Positions 19,389-27,229 of a stretch of 37,013 nucleotides of DNA are shown here, in pieces. Each line of letters begins with the position of its first letter. Positions within the stretch are counted from its first letter, which is position 1. The DNA is from Rhodocyclaceae bacterium (lineage in GTDB: Bacteria; Pseudomonadota; Gammaproteobacteria; Burkholderiales; Usitatibacteraceae), in assembly GCA_020247545.1 (NCBI GenBank), contig JADCIX010000073.1, positions 1 to 37,013 on the forward strand, read 5' to 3'. Below the pieces are notes generated by a model. The model ran no database searches and was not told where the DNA came from. It saw only the letters and a list, made by a program, of their open reading frames with translations. Both the position numbers and the translations under genes were made by a program.

Positions 19389-19773
19389 ATTGTTACCTTG
19401 CGGAGTTCAATAGGGATGGGGATAGAAATTAGGGAAGACATTCACCGGACAGCAAACACCAGTCACCGGCCAAACTCGGCTTGTCACGCCGCCTTATACC
19501 CGATCCCGAGATTCTACCCACAACACAATCTTCGGCGACAACAACGCCTTGCCGAAAATTACCCCTCTTCTCCACGCCCAATCCTGCAAAACCGTGTCAC
19601 TTAGGAACTTAAACATTTGTTTTTTAATGCATTTTCCGCCCTCATTCGGGACTCCAACCGAATTGAGCAAGCCGAAGATGCTACCAAAAAATCTTTTAGT
19701 ATCAGTTTCTGATATCATGCAACGATGTTGTTTTAAGCCATCGTATCGCGCACTACATGCGCCAACCGTCACT
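19389..19773. promoter_or_regulatory. Divergent control region between sdhC and the hicB-like gene
   Basis: No gene is convincing here. On the minus strand, towards sdhC, weak -10-like boxes (TAGAAT and TATAAG, near 19500-19515) occur, but no clean -35/-10 pair. A dyad TTCGGC (19531-19536) and GCCGAA (19551-19556) could form a hairpin in the sdh leader. On the plus strand the sequence turns AT-rich at 19610-19720, ahead of the hicB-like gene. A full HicA toxin gene was looked for and not found. Confidence 0.4.
19700..19714. promoter_or_regulatory. Palindrome upstream of the hicB-like gene
   Basis: TATCAG-TTT-CTGATA is a perfect dyad about 60 bp before the ATG, within AT-rich sequence. HicB proteins with a DNA-binding C-terminus commonly bind such palindromes to repress their own gene. 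Its use here is inferred from position. Confidence 0.45.
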
Positions 19774-20109
19774 ATGAAAAACATCATGCGCTACAAAGGC
19801 TATCTTGCGCGCATTGATTACGATGAAGCGGATCGCGTGTTCGCCGGAAATGTGCTCGGGCTCGCCGAACGCATCTCGTTCCACGGCGCGAGTGTGGATG
19901 AACTGCGCGGCGATTTTGAATTCGCCATTGACCATTACCTATCGGTGTGCCGAGAGGCTGGAGTCGCGCCGCAGAAACAAGCCGGCGGAAGAATATTGCT
20001 TCGCCTGCCTGCGGAAACACATGCCGAAGCGCTAATCGCGGCACAAGCCGCCGGCCTTAGCTTAAATGGCTGGCTGCAAAATGCAGTGCGTCAACAACTC
20101 AATACCTAA
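19774..20109 (+). CDS. hicB: Solitary HicB-family antitoxin-like protein
   Basis: A 111-residue protein from the ATG at 19774 (an alternative ATG is at 19786). The N-terminal half has the HicB partial RNase-H fold: MRYKGYLARIDYDEADRVF, then GNVLGL and the SVDELRGDFEFAIDHYL helix. The C-terminal half has the LLRLPAETHAEALIAAQAAGLSLNGWL block, a ribbon-helix-helix or HicB DNA-binding tail. In type II systems HicB neutralises the RNase HicA, usually encoded immediately next to it. No hicA is visible on either side, where the sdh leader and the gntR stop lie, so this is an orphan. It may act as a transcriptional regulator or be a remnant. Confidence 0.8.
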   Translation: MKNIMRYKGYLARIDYDEADRVFAGNVLGLAERISFHGASVDELRGDFEFAIDHYLSVCREAGVAPQKQAGGRILLRLPAETHAEALIAAQAAGLSLNGWLQNAVRQQLNT

Positions 20110-20122
20110 CGCCAGCGACTGG

Positions 20123-20911
20123 CTAAGCCAGATCGTTGTAGTACGAGTAGCCGTCGGTCAGACAAAGGCCACGACGCCACTCGACTGGTTTATCACCATA
20201 GCTATAGGCCACGCGGTCGACATGGAGGAGAGGCGTCCCCACCGGCACACCGAGGTGTTTAGCGGCAAGTTTGTTCGCACCGACCGCCTTGATACTCTCT
20301 TCAGCCCGTACCATGCGAGTACCGTACGCCGTCTCAAGGAAGCTGTAGATCGATCCCTGTGACGCGACCAGCTTTTCCATGCTCAGGTTGGGAAACCCAG
20401 ACTGCGCCAACACAATTTCGTCAAAAATCAGCGGGCGATCGTCGAACACGAGAAGTCGGGTAATCACCCACACCGATTGGTTGAGCCTGAGGGCGAGCTT
20501 GGCGGCACTGGTGCTATCGGCCTTGGCTTTTTGCAGGCCGACAAAAATCGTCTGCGGATGATGTTTGGCGCTGTCGAGATCGGCACCGTCGGCGCGTATG
20601 CGCAGAAACCGGTACTGGTGCGTCGGTGCAGTATGCGTTGCGACAAACGTGCCCTTGCCCTGGCGGCGCACCACGATGAATTCCGCCGCCAGCGCGTCGA
20701 TCGCCTTGCGCACAGTACCCTGGCTGACGCCGAACCTTCTTGCCAGTTCAAACTCTGATGGGATCAACTCACCCGGCCCCCACTCTCCAACGACCAAGCT
20801 GCGCGTAATCAACGCCTTTATCTGCTCGTAGAGCGGCTGAAACGTGGCCCCGCCGCCGAGCGGCTGACCGACAGCATTGTTCGCAGAGTTCGGGGGTTGT
20901 TGATTTTCCAT
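20123..20911 (-). CDS. GntR-family (HutC subfamily) transcriptional regulator
   Basis: A 262-residue regulator from the ATG at 20911 (MENQQPP). It has an N-terminal winged helix-turn-helix (about 28-95, with LIPSEFELARRFGVSQGTVRKAIDAL and RRQGKGTFV) and a C-terminal UTRA ligand domain ending in GYSYYNDLA. It is divergent from the plus-strand operon that begins with the CitE-like gene and convergent with the hicB-like gene. A TCTTATATAAGA palindrome lies in the divergent gap. GntR-type regulators are known or predicted for propionate catabolism in some proteobacteria, and a homologue next to sdhC is common in betaproteobacteria. Regulation of the methylcitrate operon and of itself is a reasonable inference. 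No sigma54-type PrpR is present. Confidence 0.9.
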   Translation of the reverse strand: MENQQPPNSANNAVGQPLGGGATFQPLYEQIKALITRSLVVGEWGPGELIPSEFELARRFGVSQGTVRKAIDALAAEFIVVRRQGKGTFVATHTAPTHQYRFLRIRADGADLDSAKHHPQTIFVGLQKAKADSTSAAKLALRLNQSVWVITRLLVFDDRPLIFDEIVLAQSGFPNLSMEKLVASQGSIYSFLETAYGTRMVRAEESIKAVGANKLAAKHLGVPVGTPLLHVDRVAYSYGDKPVEWRRGLCLTDGYSYYNDLA

Positions 20912-20941
20912 ACGCAAATTTTATCATCTGAGCCGAACCAT

Positions 20942-20962
20942 GTCTTATATAAGATATAAGTC
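20942..20962. promoter_or_regulatory. Probable GntR operator
   Basis: TCTTATATAAGA (20943-20954) is a perfect 12-bp palindrome. It overlaps a second dyad, CTTATAT-AAG-ATATAAG (20944-20960). It sits about 30 bp upstream of the GntR start and immediately before the -35 box of the plus-strand operon. No other copy of this palindrome was seen in the window. Confidence 0.65.
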
Positions 20963-20965
20963 TGA

Positions 20966-20993
20966 TTGACTTTTTGTTGCATCGTCGTAAAAT
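20966..20993 (+). promoter_or_regulatory. Sigma70-like promoter of the lyase/methylcitrate operon
   Basis: TTGACT (20966-20971) and TAAAAT (20988-20993) are spaced by 16 bp and lie about 110 bp before the first gene. The palindrome at 20942-20962 adjoins the -35 box. TTGTTGCA is repeated at 20974-20981 and 20993-21000. Confidence 0.5.
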
Positions 20994-21102
20994 TGTTGCA
21001 ACGCAAAAACTCAATACCGACTTACCTACCGCCACGACTCGGCCGGTCCAAATCAGATTCACCTAGCACCAGTCGCCATCATCAAATCTCTACTTTCTCC
21101 CA

Positions 21103-21978
21103 ATGACCCCCTTCCTTCGCCCACGCCGCTCCATGCTTTACGTTCCCGGCTGCTTTACGCGATTTTTGAACAAAGCCCGCAGCTTAAAGGTCGACTCGGT
21201 CATTTTTGACTTGGGCGATTCCGTTCTCGTTGAGAACAAAGAACTGTCCCGTACTCAAGTCGTCGAGGCGATTCTGAGTGGCGGTTATGGTCGGCGTGAA
21301 TTAGTCGTGCGGGTGAACGACCTCGACTCCCCTTGGGGGCAGGACGATGTCAAGGCGATCGCAAAGATCGGTGTTGACGCGGTGCTGTTTCCAAACATTG
21401 AGTCCAAACAGGATGTGCTCGATGCGCTCGACGCGTTAGACGCCGCTGGTGGTTCGCACCTGCCGATTATGGTCATGATCGAGAGTCCGCTGGCAGTGCT
21501 TCGCGCCGAAGACATTGCTTCCGCCTCTAACCGCATTGCCTGCCTGATCCTTGCTACGTCCGACCTCATCACCCAGCTCCATGGCCGCAAGACGCCGGAC
21601 CGAATACCATTGCAGTATTCACTCGCCCATGTGCTGCTGGTAGGACGCGCTTACAAACGCGCCGTAGTCGACGGCATTAGTATCGACATCAAAGACATGC
21701 ATTCCTTCGAAATGGCTTGCCGCCTCACGCGGGATCTTGGTTTCGACGGCAAGTCATTGGTCCACCCCAACCAGCTCGCCTATTGCAATGATGCGTTCAC
21801 GCCCAAAGCAACCGAAATTGCGTTTGCGTATGAGGTGATCCAGGCACTCGACAATGCCCATCAAGCCGGACGCGGCACCATCATGCTGAACGGACGCCTA
21901 GTTGAGCAGCACCATGTTGCCGCATCCAAAAGAACCATCGCGCTGGCACAAATGATTAAGGAACTGGAAACGGCCTAG
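21103..21978 (+). CDS. CitE-like CoA-ester lyase (HpcH/HpaI aldolase family)
   Basis: A 291-residue TIM-barrel protein. RRSMLYVPG near the N-terminus, the IESPLAVL block with the metal-binding Glu (about 127-134) and SLVHPNQL near the C-terminus are hallmarks of the CitE/malyl-CoA/citramalyl-CoA lyase group. Such enzymes split or form acetyl- or propionyl-CoA adducts of glyoxylate or pyruvate. The usual DLED motif reads DLGD (about 37-40), an unusual replacement. No Shine-Dalgarno sequence is seen. It is the first gene of the plus-strand operon, followed by mch after 24 bp, so beta-methylmalyl-CoA or citramalyl-CoA chemistry is likely. The exact substrate is not readable. Confidence 0.82.
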   Translation: MTPFLRPRRSMLYVPGCFTRFLNKARSLKVDSVIFDLGDSVLVENKELSRTQVVEAILSGGYGRRELVVRVNDLDSPWGQDDVKAIAKIGVDAVLFPNIESKQDVLDALDALDAAGGSHLPIMVMIESPLAVLRAEDIASASNRIACLILATSDLITQLHGRKTPDRIPLQYSLAHVLLVGRAYKRAVVDGISIDIKDMHSFEMACRLTRDLGFDGKSLVHPNQLAYCNDAFTPKATEIAFAYEVIQALDNAHQAGRGTIMLNGRLVEQHHVAASKRTIALAQMIKELETA

Positions 21979-22002
21979 CCTGCTTTCCAATCGCCACCAA
22001 CC

Positions 22003-23067
22003 ATGCGACCTGCGACCGGCTATTTTTTTGAGGACTACGCGGTAGGACAAAAATTTGTCCACGCGATTCCACGCACGATCACGCATGGCGACACCGCGCT
22101 TTATCAAGCGCTGACCGGTTCGCGCAACCCGTTGCATTGCAGTGAACCATTCGCACAATTGCTCGGCTATCGCACGACCCCGGTTGATGATCTGTTCGTG
22201 TTTCACATTGCTTTTGGCAAGACAGTGCCGGACATTTCCTACAATGCCGTTGCAAACCTTGGCTATGCGGAATGCCGCTTTGTACAGCCGGTTTATGTCG
22301 GCGATACACTCCACGCCGTGTCGGATGTGATCGGACTGAAGGGCAATAGCAACGGCACCACCGGTGTTGTTTACGTGCGCTCGAATTGCTTCAACCAGCG
22401 CGACGAGTTGGTGCTGACGTGGGTACGCTGGGTGATGGTGCATCGACGGAAAGCGCTGGCACCCGATGCGATTGCACCTGCTTCCGGACAGCGCGATTTT
22501 CAACCAACGCCCGAGCGTAACGTGGTTGGCACCAACCTCAATTTCTTGGCATCCAACCACGACGTTTCGTTGGCAACCGGGGGCCACCAGTTTTGGGACG
22601 ACTACGTTGTCGACGACGGCGTATCACTGAAAACCATTACACACCCCGCAGGCATCACCATCGATGAAACCGACCATACCCTTGCCACCAAGCTGTACCA
22701 AAACACGGCTCGTGTTCATTTTGATTTGCACCACATGGCGGGTAGCCGCTTTGGCAGGCGTTTGATCTACGGCGGGCAGCTTATCTCACTGGCTCGCGCG
22801 TTGAGCTTTGACGGACTTGAAAATGCGCTGACCATCGCAGCCATCAACGGCGGCTCGCATCTCAACCCCACGTTTGCCGGCGATACCGTTTATGCGACGT
22901 CGACGCCATTGGCAAGCTGGCCGGTCAACGAATACATTGGCGCGCTACAAATTGAGCTCGCCGCCTATAAAAATATCGACCCCAGCAGCCCCACATTCGC
23001 CTCCGCGCCACCCGACAGCAAAGTACTGTCGATGGACCTCACCCTAATTGTTCCGCGCCGACGTTAA
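22003..23067 (+). CDS. mch: Mesaconyl-CoA hydratase / beta-methylmalyl-CoA dehydratase (double MaoC)
   Basis: A 354-residue protein with two MaoC-like hotdog halves. FFEDYAVGQKFVHAIPRTIT opens the N-terminal half, with PVDDLFVFHIAFGKTVPDIS and ANLGYAECRF following. The C-terminal half has LYQNTARVHFDLH and GRRLIYGGQLISLARALSF. These blocks closely resemble, from memory, the Mch of Chloroflexus and Rhodobacter, which interconverts (2R,3S)-beta-methylmalyl-CoA and mesaconyl-C1-CoA. The length is also right. It is encoded between two lyases of the family that supplies its substrate. Related MaoC hydratases act on itaconyl-CoA, so that alternative remains. Confidence 0.85.
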   Translation: MRPATGYFFEDYAVGQKFVHAIPRTITHGDTALYQALTGSRNPLHCSEPFAQLLGYRTTPVDDLFVFHIAFGKTVPDISYNAVANLGYAECRFVQPVYVGDTLHAVSDVIGLKGNSNGTTGVVYVRSNCFNQRDELVLTWVRWVMVHRRKALAPDAIAPASGQRDFQPTPERNVVGTNLNFLASNHDVSLATGGHQFWDDYVVDDGVSLKTITHPAGITIDETDHTLATKLYQNTARVHFDLHHMAGSRFGRRLIYGGQLISLARALSFDGLENALTIAAINGGSHLNPTFAGDTVYATSTPLASWPVNEYIGALQIELAAYKNIDPSSPTFASAPPDSKVLSMDLTLIVPRRR

Positions 23068-23080
23068 TTCTAAGGACATC

Positions 23081-24070
23081 ATGTCAAACGTTCATCCCAC
23101 CCAAGCCCTGTTTGCCGGAGAAAAACCGTTCCCGGTCATCCCGTCTTGTGAACACTTTGCCGGCAGCGAAAAACTCATCGGCAAGGCCCTCGCGCTACAA
23201 GACACACTCGGACCGATTTTTGACATTACCTGTGACTGCGAAGACGGCGCACCGGCGGGCCAGGAAAAGGCCCACGCAGAAATGATTGTGCGGATGGTCA
23301 ACAGCGCCGAGAACAAACACAAGATGGCTGGTGCGCGGATTCACGACTACTCTAACCCGTACTGGAGGCAGGACGTCGATATCCTTGTTGGCGGCGCAGG
23401 CAAATTGCTGCGTTACATCACCATCCCGAAATCGACTTCATACGCCGAAGTCAAAGAAATGATCGAGTACGTGCGCGCGGTGTCGGCGAAAGACAACACT
23501 GGACGCGAAATTGCGATTCACGTGCTGATCGAAACGCACGGCGCGCTCCGCGACATTCACCAAATTGCCACCCTGCCGAATATCGAGGTTCTCGACTTTG
23601 GCCTGATGGATTTTGTCTCTGCACACCATGGCGCGATTCCGGCATCGGCGATGCGCTCGCCCGGACAGTTCGAGCATCGCTTAATCGCGCGCGGCAAAGC
23701 CGAACTGGTTGCGGCGGCACTGGCGAACGGCATCGTGCCCGCGCACAACGTTTGCCTCGATCTGAAAAATCCCGAAGTGGTCAGCGGCGATGCGCGCCGC
23801 GCGCGCAACGAGTTTGGGTTCCTGCGGATGTGGTCGATCTATCCCGCGCAAATCCAACCAATTGTGGATGCGATGAAGCCCGACCATTCCGAAGTTGAAG
23901 ATGCGGCCAATATCCTGCTCGCGGCGCGGGCGGTCGATTGGGGCCCCATTCAGTACAAAGGGGAGCTGCACGACCGCGCAACCTATCGCTACTTCTGGGA
24001 ACTGTTAGAAAAAGCCAGAGTCACGGGCGTTAAAATCCCGGACGTCGCAACGCAGGCGTTCTTCAACTAA
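23081..24070 (+). CDS. HpcH/CitE-family lyase, malyl-CoA-lyase-like
   Basis: A 329-residue protein from the ATG at 23081, with AAGGA just upstream and 13 bp after the mch stop; an 11-codon upstream extension overlaps mch and is unlikely. It is a different branch from the first lyase, with CDCEDGAPAGQEKAHAEM in place of the DLED region, IHVLIETHGALRD with the metal-binding Glu, VLDFGLMDFVSAHHG with the metal-binding Asp, and MWSIYPAQIQPI near the end. The group is usually annotated only as HpcH/HpaI aldolase/citrate lyase family and is common in betaproteobacteria near TCA genes. With Mch beside it, cleavage or formation of (beta-methyl)malyl-CoA is the best guess. The repeat and terminator-like hairpin directly after its stop may separate it from prpB. 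Confidence 0.8.
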   Translation: MSNVHPTQALFAGEKPFPVIPSCEHFAGSEKLIGKALALQDTLGPIFDITCDCEDGAPAGQEKAHAEMIVRMVNSAENKHKMAGARIHDYSNPYWRQDVDILVGGAGKLLRYITIPKSTSYAEVKEMIEYVRAVSAKDNTGREIAIHVLIETHGALRDIHQIATLPNIEVLDFGLMDFVSAHHGAIPASAMRSPGQFEHRLIARGKAELVAAALANGIVPAHNVCLDLKNPEVVSGDARRARNEFGFLRMWSIYPAQIQPIVDAMKPDHSEVEDAANILLAARAVDWGPIQYKGELHDRATYRYFWELLEKARVTGVKIPDVATQAFFN

Positions 24071-24072
24071 AA

Positions 24073-24149
24073 CGAAAACTCGCCTATTGACGGGCTTTTC
24101 CAAGCAAAACTGCCGTGGAATTCCCGCCAATACTAGGGTTTCACTTTCG
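24073..24149 (+). repeat. Dispersed intergenic repeat, copy 2, with terminator-like half
   Basis: The element directly follows the lyase stop. CGAAAACTCGCC...CGGGCTTTTCC gives a short stem followed by T residues, like a weak intrinsic terminator. The second half, CCAAGCA...TGCCG...TTCCCG...ACTAGGG, aligns with copies at 8311-8380 and 31566-31635 over about 47 bp at roughly three-quarters identity by eye. It ends 17 bp before the prpB ATG and may reduce read-through into the prp genes. Confidence 0.6.
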
Positions 24150-24166
24150 GAAAATAAGGAAACATC

Positions 24167-25048
24167 ATGGTCACCTCCGCCGGCGCAAAATTTCGCCAAG
24201 CCCTAAAGGACGAATCGCCGCTGCAAGTTATCGGCACCATCAACGCCAACCACGCTCTTCTGGCAAAACGCGCGGGCTATCGGGCGATTTACTTGTCCGG
24301 CGGCGGTGTCGCGGCCGGTTCACTCGGCATGCCGGATCTGGGTATTAACAATCTCGACGACGTGCTGACCGACATTCGCCGCATCACCGACGCGTGTGAC
24401 CTGCCGCTGCTTGTCGATATCGATACCGGCTTCGGTGCCTCGGCGTTCAACATCGCCCGCACGGTGAAGTCTCTGATCAAGTTCGGTGCAGCGGCTTGCC
24501 ATATTGAAGACCAGGTCGGCGCGAAGCGCTGCGGCCACCGTCCGGGCAAAGAAGTCGTCACCAAGCAAGAAATGGTTGACCGCGTCAAAGCGGCAGTTGA
24601 TGCCAAAACCGACCCCGACTTCTTTTTGATCGCGCGCACCGATGCTTTCCAAAACGAGGGGGCAGACGGTGCGATCGACCGACTGGTCGCCTGTGCCGAA
24701 GCCGGCGCGGACGGTGTATTCGCCGACGCTGTTGTGGATATAGCGACCTACAAACGCATGGTCGAAGCCACCAAGGTGCCGGTACTTTGCAACATCACTG
24801 AATTCGGCAAGACGCCGTTCTTCACGGTCGATGAATGCCGCGACGCTGGCATTGGCATGATTCTCTACCCGCTGTCGGCATTCCGCGCGATGAACAAAGC
24901 CGCAGAAAATGTTTATAAGGCGATCCGCCGCGACGGCACGCAAAAAAATGTCGTCGACACCATGCAAACGCGTGAAGAACTCTACGAAGTCATCAATTAC
25001 CACGCCTACGAGCAGTCGCTCGACAAGCTCTTCGCAACAAAAAAGTAA
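24167..25048 (+). CDS. prpB: 2-methylisocitrate lyase
   Basis: A 293-residue enzyme of the isocitrate lyase/PEP mutase superfamily that splits 2-methylisocitrate into pyruvate and succinate. SGG at 44-46 and the Mg-binding D84 and D86 in VDIDTGFG are present. The catalytic Cys is C122 in KRCGHRPGK, the form typical of PrpB. The length equals that of enterobacterial PrpB (about 295). AAGGA precedes the ATG. The stop codon overlaps the start of the GNAT gene (TAATG). Succinate released here can feed the Sdh complex encoded nearby. Confidence 0.97.
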   Translation: MVTSAGAKFRQALKDESPLQVIGTINANHALLAKRAGYRAIYLSGGGVAAGSLGMPDLGINNLDDVLTDIRRITDACDLPLLVDIDTGFGASAFNIARTVKSLIKFGAAACHIEDQVGAKRCGHRPGKEVVTKQEMVDRVKAAVDAKTDPDFFLIARTDAFQNEGADGAIDRLVACAEAGADGVFADAVVDIATYKRMVEATKVPVLCNITEFGKTPFFTVDECRDAGIGMILYPLSAFRAMNKAAENVYKAIRRDGTQKNVVDTMQTREELYEVINYHAYEQSLDKLFATKK

Positions 25049-25668
25049 TGCCCGATCACAGCCCAATCAAGAATGTTCGTAGCTTGGTGCTGCGGACGTT
25101 CGCGTCGCCGGTCGAAATTCGCACGCAGCGCGTGCTGCTGCGTCAGTGGAAAGATAGCGACCTCGATGCTTGGGCTGAAATGAATGCCGACCCCGAGGTC
25201 CGCAAATACTTTCCAAAAGTTCTCGATCGGGCAGAGGCGGACGGCGAAGCTAGCCGAATTCGCGGCGGCATCGCGCAACGCGGTTGGGGCATGTGGGCCA
25301 TCGAAATTCCGGGCATTCTGCCGTTTGCCGGCTTGGTTGGATTGAACCTGCCTGCGTTTCAGGCACCTTGGATGCCCGCCGTCGAAATTGGTTGGCGACT
25401 TTCACGCGATGCGTGGCACAAAGGCTACGCTACCGAGGGGGCGGTCGCGGCGATGAACTTTGCATTCGACGAACTACACTTGCCGGAAGTCGTGGCAATG
25501 TCAGTCAAGACAAATACGCCTTCGCACCAAGTCATGCAACGGCTCGGCATGACGCATGACCCCTCGGCCGATTTTGACCATCCACGCGTACCCGCCGACT
25601 GGCCGCTCAAGACGCACATCTTGCATCGCATTTCACCGGCAACATGGAAGGCGCGGCGTTCAACATGA
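25048..25668 (+). CDS. GNAT N-acetyltransferase, RimJ/RimL-like
   Basis: A 206-residue acetyltransferase of the Acetyltransf_3 type. RTQRVLLRQWKDSDLDAWAEMNADPEV is the usual opening, WRLSRDAWHKGYATEGAVAAMNFAF contains the acetyl-CoA-binding R/Q-x-x-G-x-A-like loop (KGYATEG), and TNTPSHQVMQRLGM is the family C-terminal block. The start overlaps the prpB stop by one base, and its stop overlaps the next gene (ATGA), so it is translated within the prp operon. Its substrate is unknown. PrpE-type synthetases can be inactivated by lysine acetylation, and a link to that control is a possibility, not a reading. Confidence 0.85.
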   Translation: MPDHSPIKNVRSLVLRTFASPVEIRTQRVLLRQWKDSDLDAWAEMNADPEVRKYFPKVLDRAEADGEASRIRGGIAQRGWGMWAIEIPGILPFAGLVGLNLPAFQAPWMPAVEIGWRLSRDAWHKGYATEGAVAAMNFAFDELHLPEVVAMSVKTNTPSHQVMQRLGMTHDPSADFDHPRVPADWPLKTHILHRISPATWKARRST

Positions 25669-26033
25669 TCTCTTCGTTTGATCACGTACAGGTTTCAATT
25701 GAACCCGGTCGGCTCGACGAGGCACTCGCGTTTTATGTCGATTTCCTCGGCTTCGCCCGTGTGCCGAAGCCCGCCGACATGCGCCAGAGCGGTGCCTGGC
25801 TGACGTCGGGCACCGTCAATTTGCATCTCGGCGAGGACATCAATCCCGGTGTCGCGTTCACGCCATCGCCGCACGCGCATCCCGCCATGCGTGTTGATAA
25901 CTTCGACGCGTTGTTCGCGCAGGCCGGAACAAGAGGATTCAAAGCCCGCATCGACAAAGGCCCCGCAGGGTTCAAGCGCGGCTCGATTTGGGACCCGTTT
26001 GGTAATCGCATCGAATTGATGCAAAAACTGTAA
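25665..26033 (+). CDS. Glyoxalase/VOC superfamily protein
   Basis: A 122-residue single-domain vicinal-oxygen-chelate protein from the ATG at 25665 (MISSFDHVQV), which overlaps the GNAT stop by ATGA; a start at 25644 is also open. Blocks seen: FDHVQVSIEPG, FYVDFLGFARVPKP, NLHLGEDINPG and the C-terminal WDPFGNRIELMQ with the metal-binding Glu typical of the fold. The substrate is unknown. Methylmalonyl-CoA epimerases and glyoxalases share the fold, but specific signatures are not seen. prpC begins nine bases downstream, so it belongs to the same operon. Confidence 0.85.
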   Translation: MISSFDHVQVSIEPGRLDEALAFYVDFLGFARVPKPADMRQSGAWLTSGTVNLHLGEDINPGVAFTPSPHAHPAMRVDNFDALFAQAGTRGFKARIDKGPAGFKRGSIWDPFGNRIELMQKL

Positions 26034-26042
26034 GGAGCAGCA

Positions 26043-27215
26043 ATGTCTGACGTTTCTGACAACACCGCCGCAGCAAGCGCGGCACCCAAAGTCAAAAAAT
26101 CCGTCGCGCTGTCCGGCGTGGTTGCCGGTAATACCGCTATCTGCACGGTTGGACTCACCGGCAATGATTTGCACTATCGCGGTTACGATATTCTTGATGT
26201 CGCCAACACCTGCGAATTTGAAGAGATTGCGCATCTTTTGGTACACGGCAAGCTGCCGAATGTGGCCGAACTCGCTGCCTACAAAACAAAACTGAAGTCA
26301 ATGCGTGGCATTCCGATGGCGGTGCAAGATGTGCTCGAATGCCTCCCCGCATCAACACACCCGATGGACGTATTGCGCACCGCCTGCTCCGTGCTTGGCT
26401 GTACCTTGCCAGAGAAAGACGACCACAACATTCAAGGCGCGCGCGACATCGCCGACCGCATGATGGCATCGTTTGGTGGGATGCTGCTGTACTGGTATCA
26501 CTTTGCGGTCAACGGCAAGCGCATCGACGTCGAAACTGATGATGACTCCATTGGCGGCCACTTCCTGCACTTGTTGCACGGCAAGCCGCCCTCACGCGAG
26601 TGGGTCCGCGCGATGCACACCTCCCTTGTTTTGTACGCCGAGCATGAATTCAATGCATCAACATTCACCGCGCGTGTCGTGGCGGGCACCATGTCCGATA
26701 TGCACTCTGCGATCACGGCCGCCATCGGTGCGCTGCGTGGGCCCAAGCACGGTGGCGCAAACGAGGCTGCATTTGACATTCAGTCGCGCTATGACAATCC
26801 TGACGAAGCAGAAGCCGACATTGTCAAACGTGTCGCGGAAAAGCAAGTCATCATCGGCTTCGGCCATCCGGTCTACACCGTGTCCGATCCGCGCAACGTG
26901 GTCATTAAGGAAGTGGCACGCAGTTTGTCGAAGCAAACCGGCAATATGAAGCTGTTTGATATCGCCGAGCGTCTTGAGACCGTCATGTGGCGCGAGAAAA
27001 AAATGTTCCCGAACCTTGATTGGTTCAGCGCCTGCTCGTATCACATGATGGGTGTGCCGACCTCGATGTTCACGCCACTATTCATCATCAGCCGCACATC
27101 GGGTTGGGCGGCACACGTGATTGAGCAGCGTATCGACAACAAGATCATTCGACCGAGTGCGAACTACGTCGGTCCGGACGACATGAAGTTTGTGCCGCTG
27201 AAAGATCGCAAGTAG
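26043..27215 (+). CDS. prpC: 2-methylcitrate synthase
   Basis: A 390-residue citrate-synthase-family enzyme that condenses propionyl-CoA with oxaloacetate. [14 protein letters not shown] near residue 24 and LHYRGYDI at 43-50 are typical of PrpC. The substrate and catalytic histidines are H201 ([10 protein letters not shown]), H236 ([10 protein letters not shown]) and H275 ([13 protein letters not shown]), with the catalytic Asp in FPNLDWFSA. It lacks the N-terminal domain of GltA, as methylcitrate synthases do. AAGGAG just before the ATG is a strong ribosome site. Position between prpB and acnD is standard for the operon. Confidence 0.97.
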   Translation: MSDVSDNTAAASAAPKVKKSVALSGVVAGNTAICTVGLTGNDLHYRGYDILDVANTCEFEEIAHLLVHGKLPNVAELAAYKTKLKSMRGIPMAVQDVLECLPASTHPMDVLRTACSVLGCTLPEKDDHNIQGARDIADRMMASFGGMLLYWYHFAVNGKRIDVETDDDSIGGHFLHLLHGKPPSREWVRAMHTSLVLYAEHEFNASTFTARVVAGTMSDMHSAITAAIGALRGPKHGGANEAAFDIQSRYDNPDEAEADIVKRVAEKQVIIGFGHPVYTVSDPRNVVIKEVARSLSKQTGNMKLFDIAERLETVMWREKKMFPNLDWFSACSYHMMGVPTSMFTPLFIISRTSGWAAHVIEQRIDNKIIRPSANYVGPDDMKFVPLKDRK

Positions 27216-27229
27216 TCAATCGACATCAC

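Noticed and set aside
19389-19773. A hicA toxin gene upstream of hicB
   Set aside because: No frame on the plus strand has a HicA-like sequence; the in-frame upstream extension of hicB is not protein-like.
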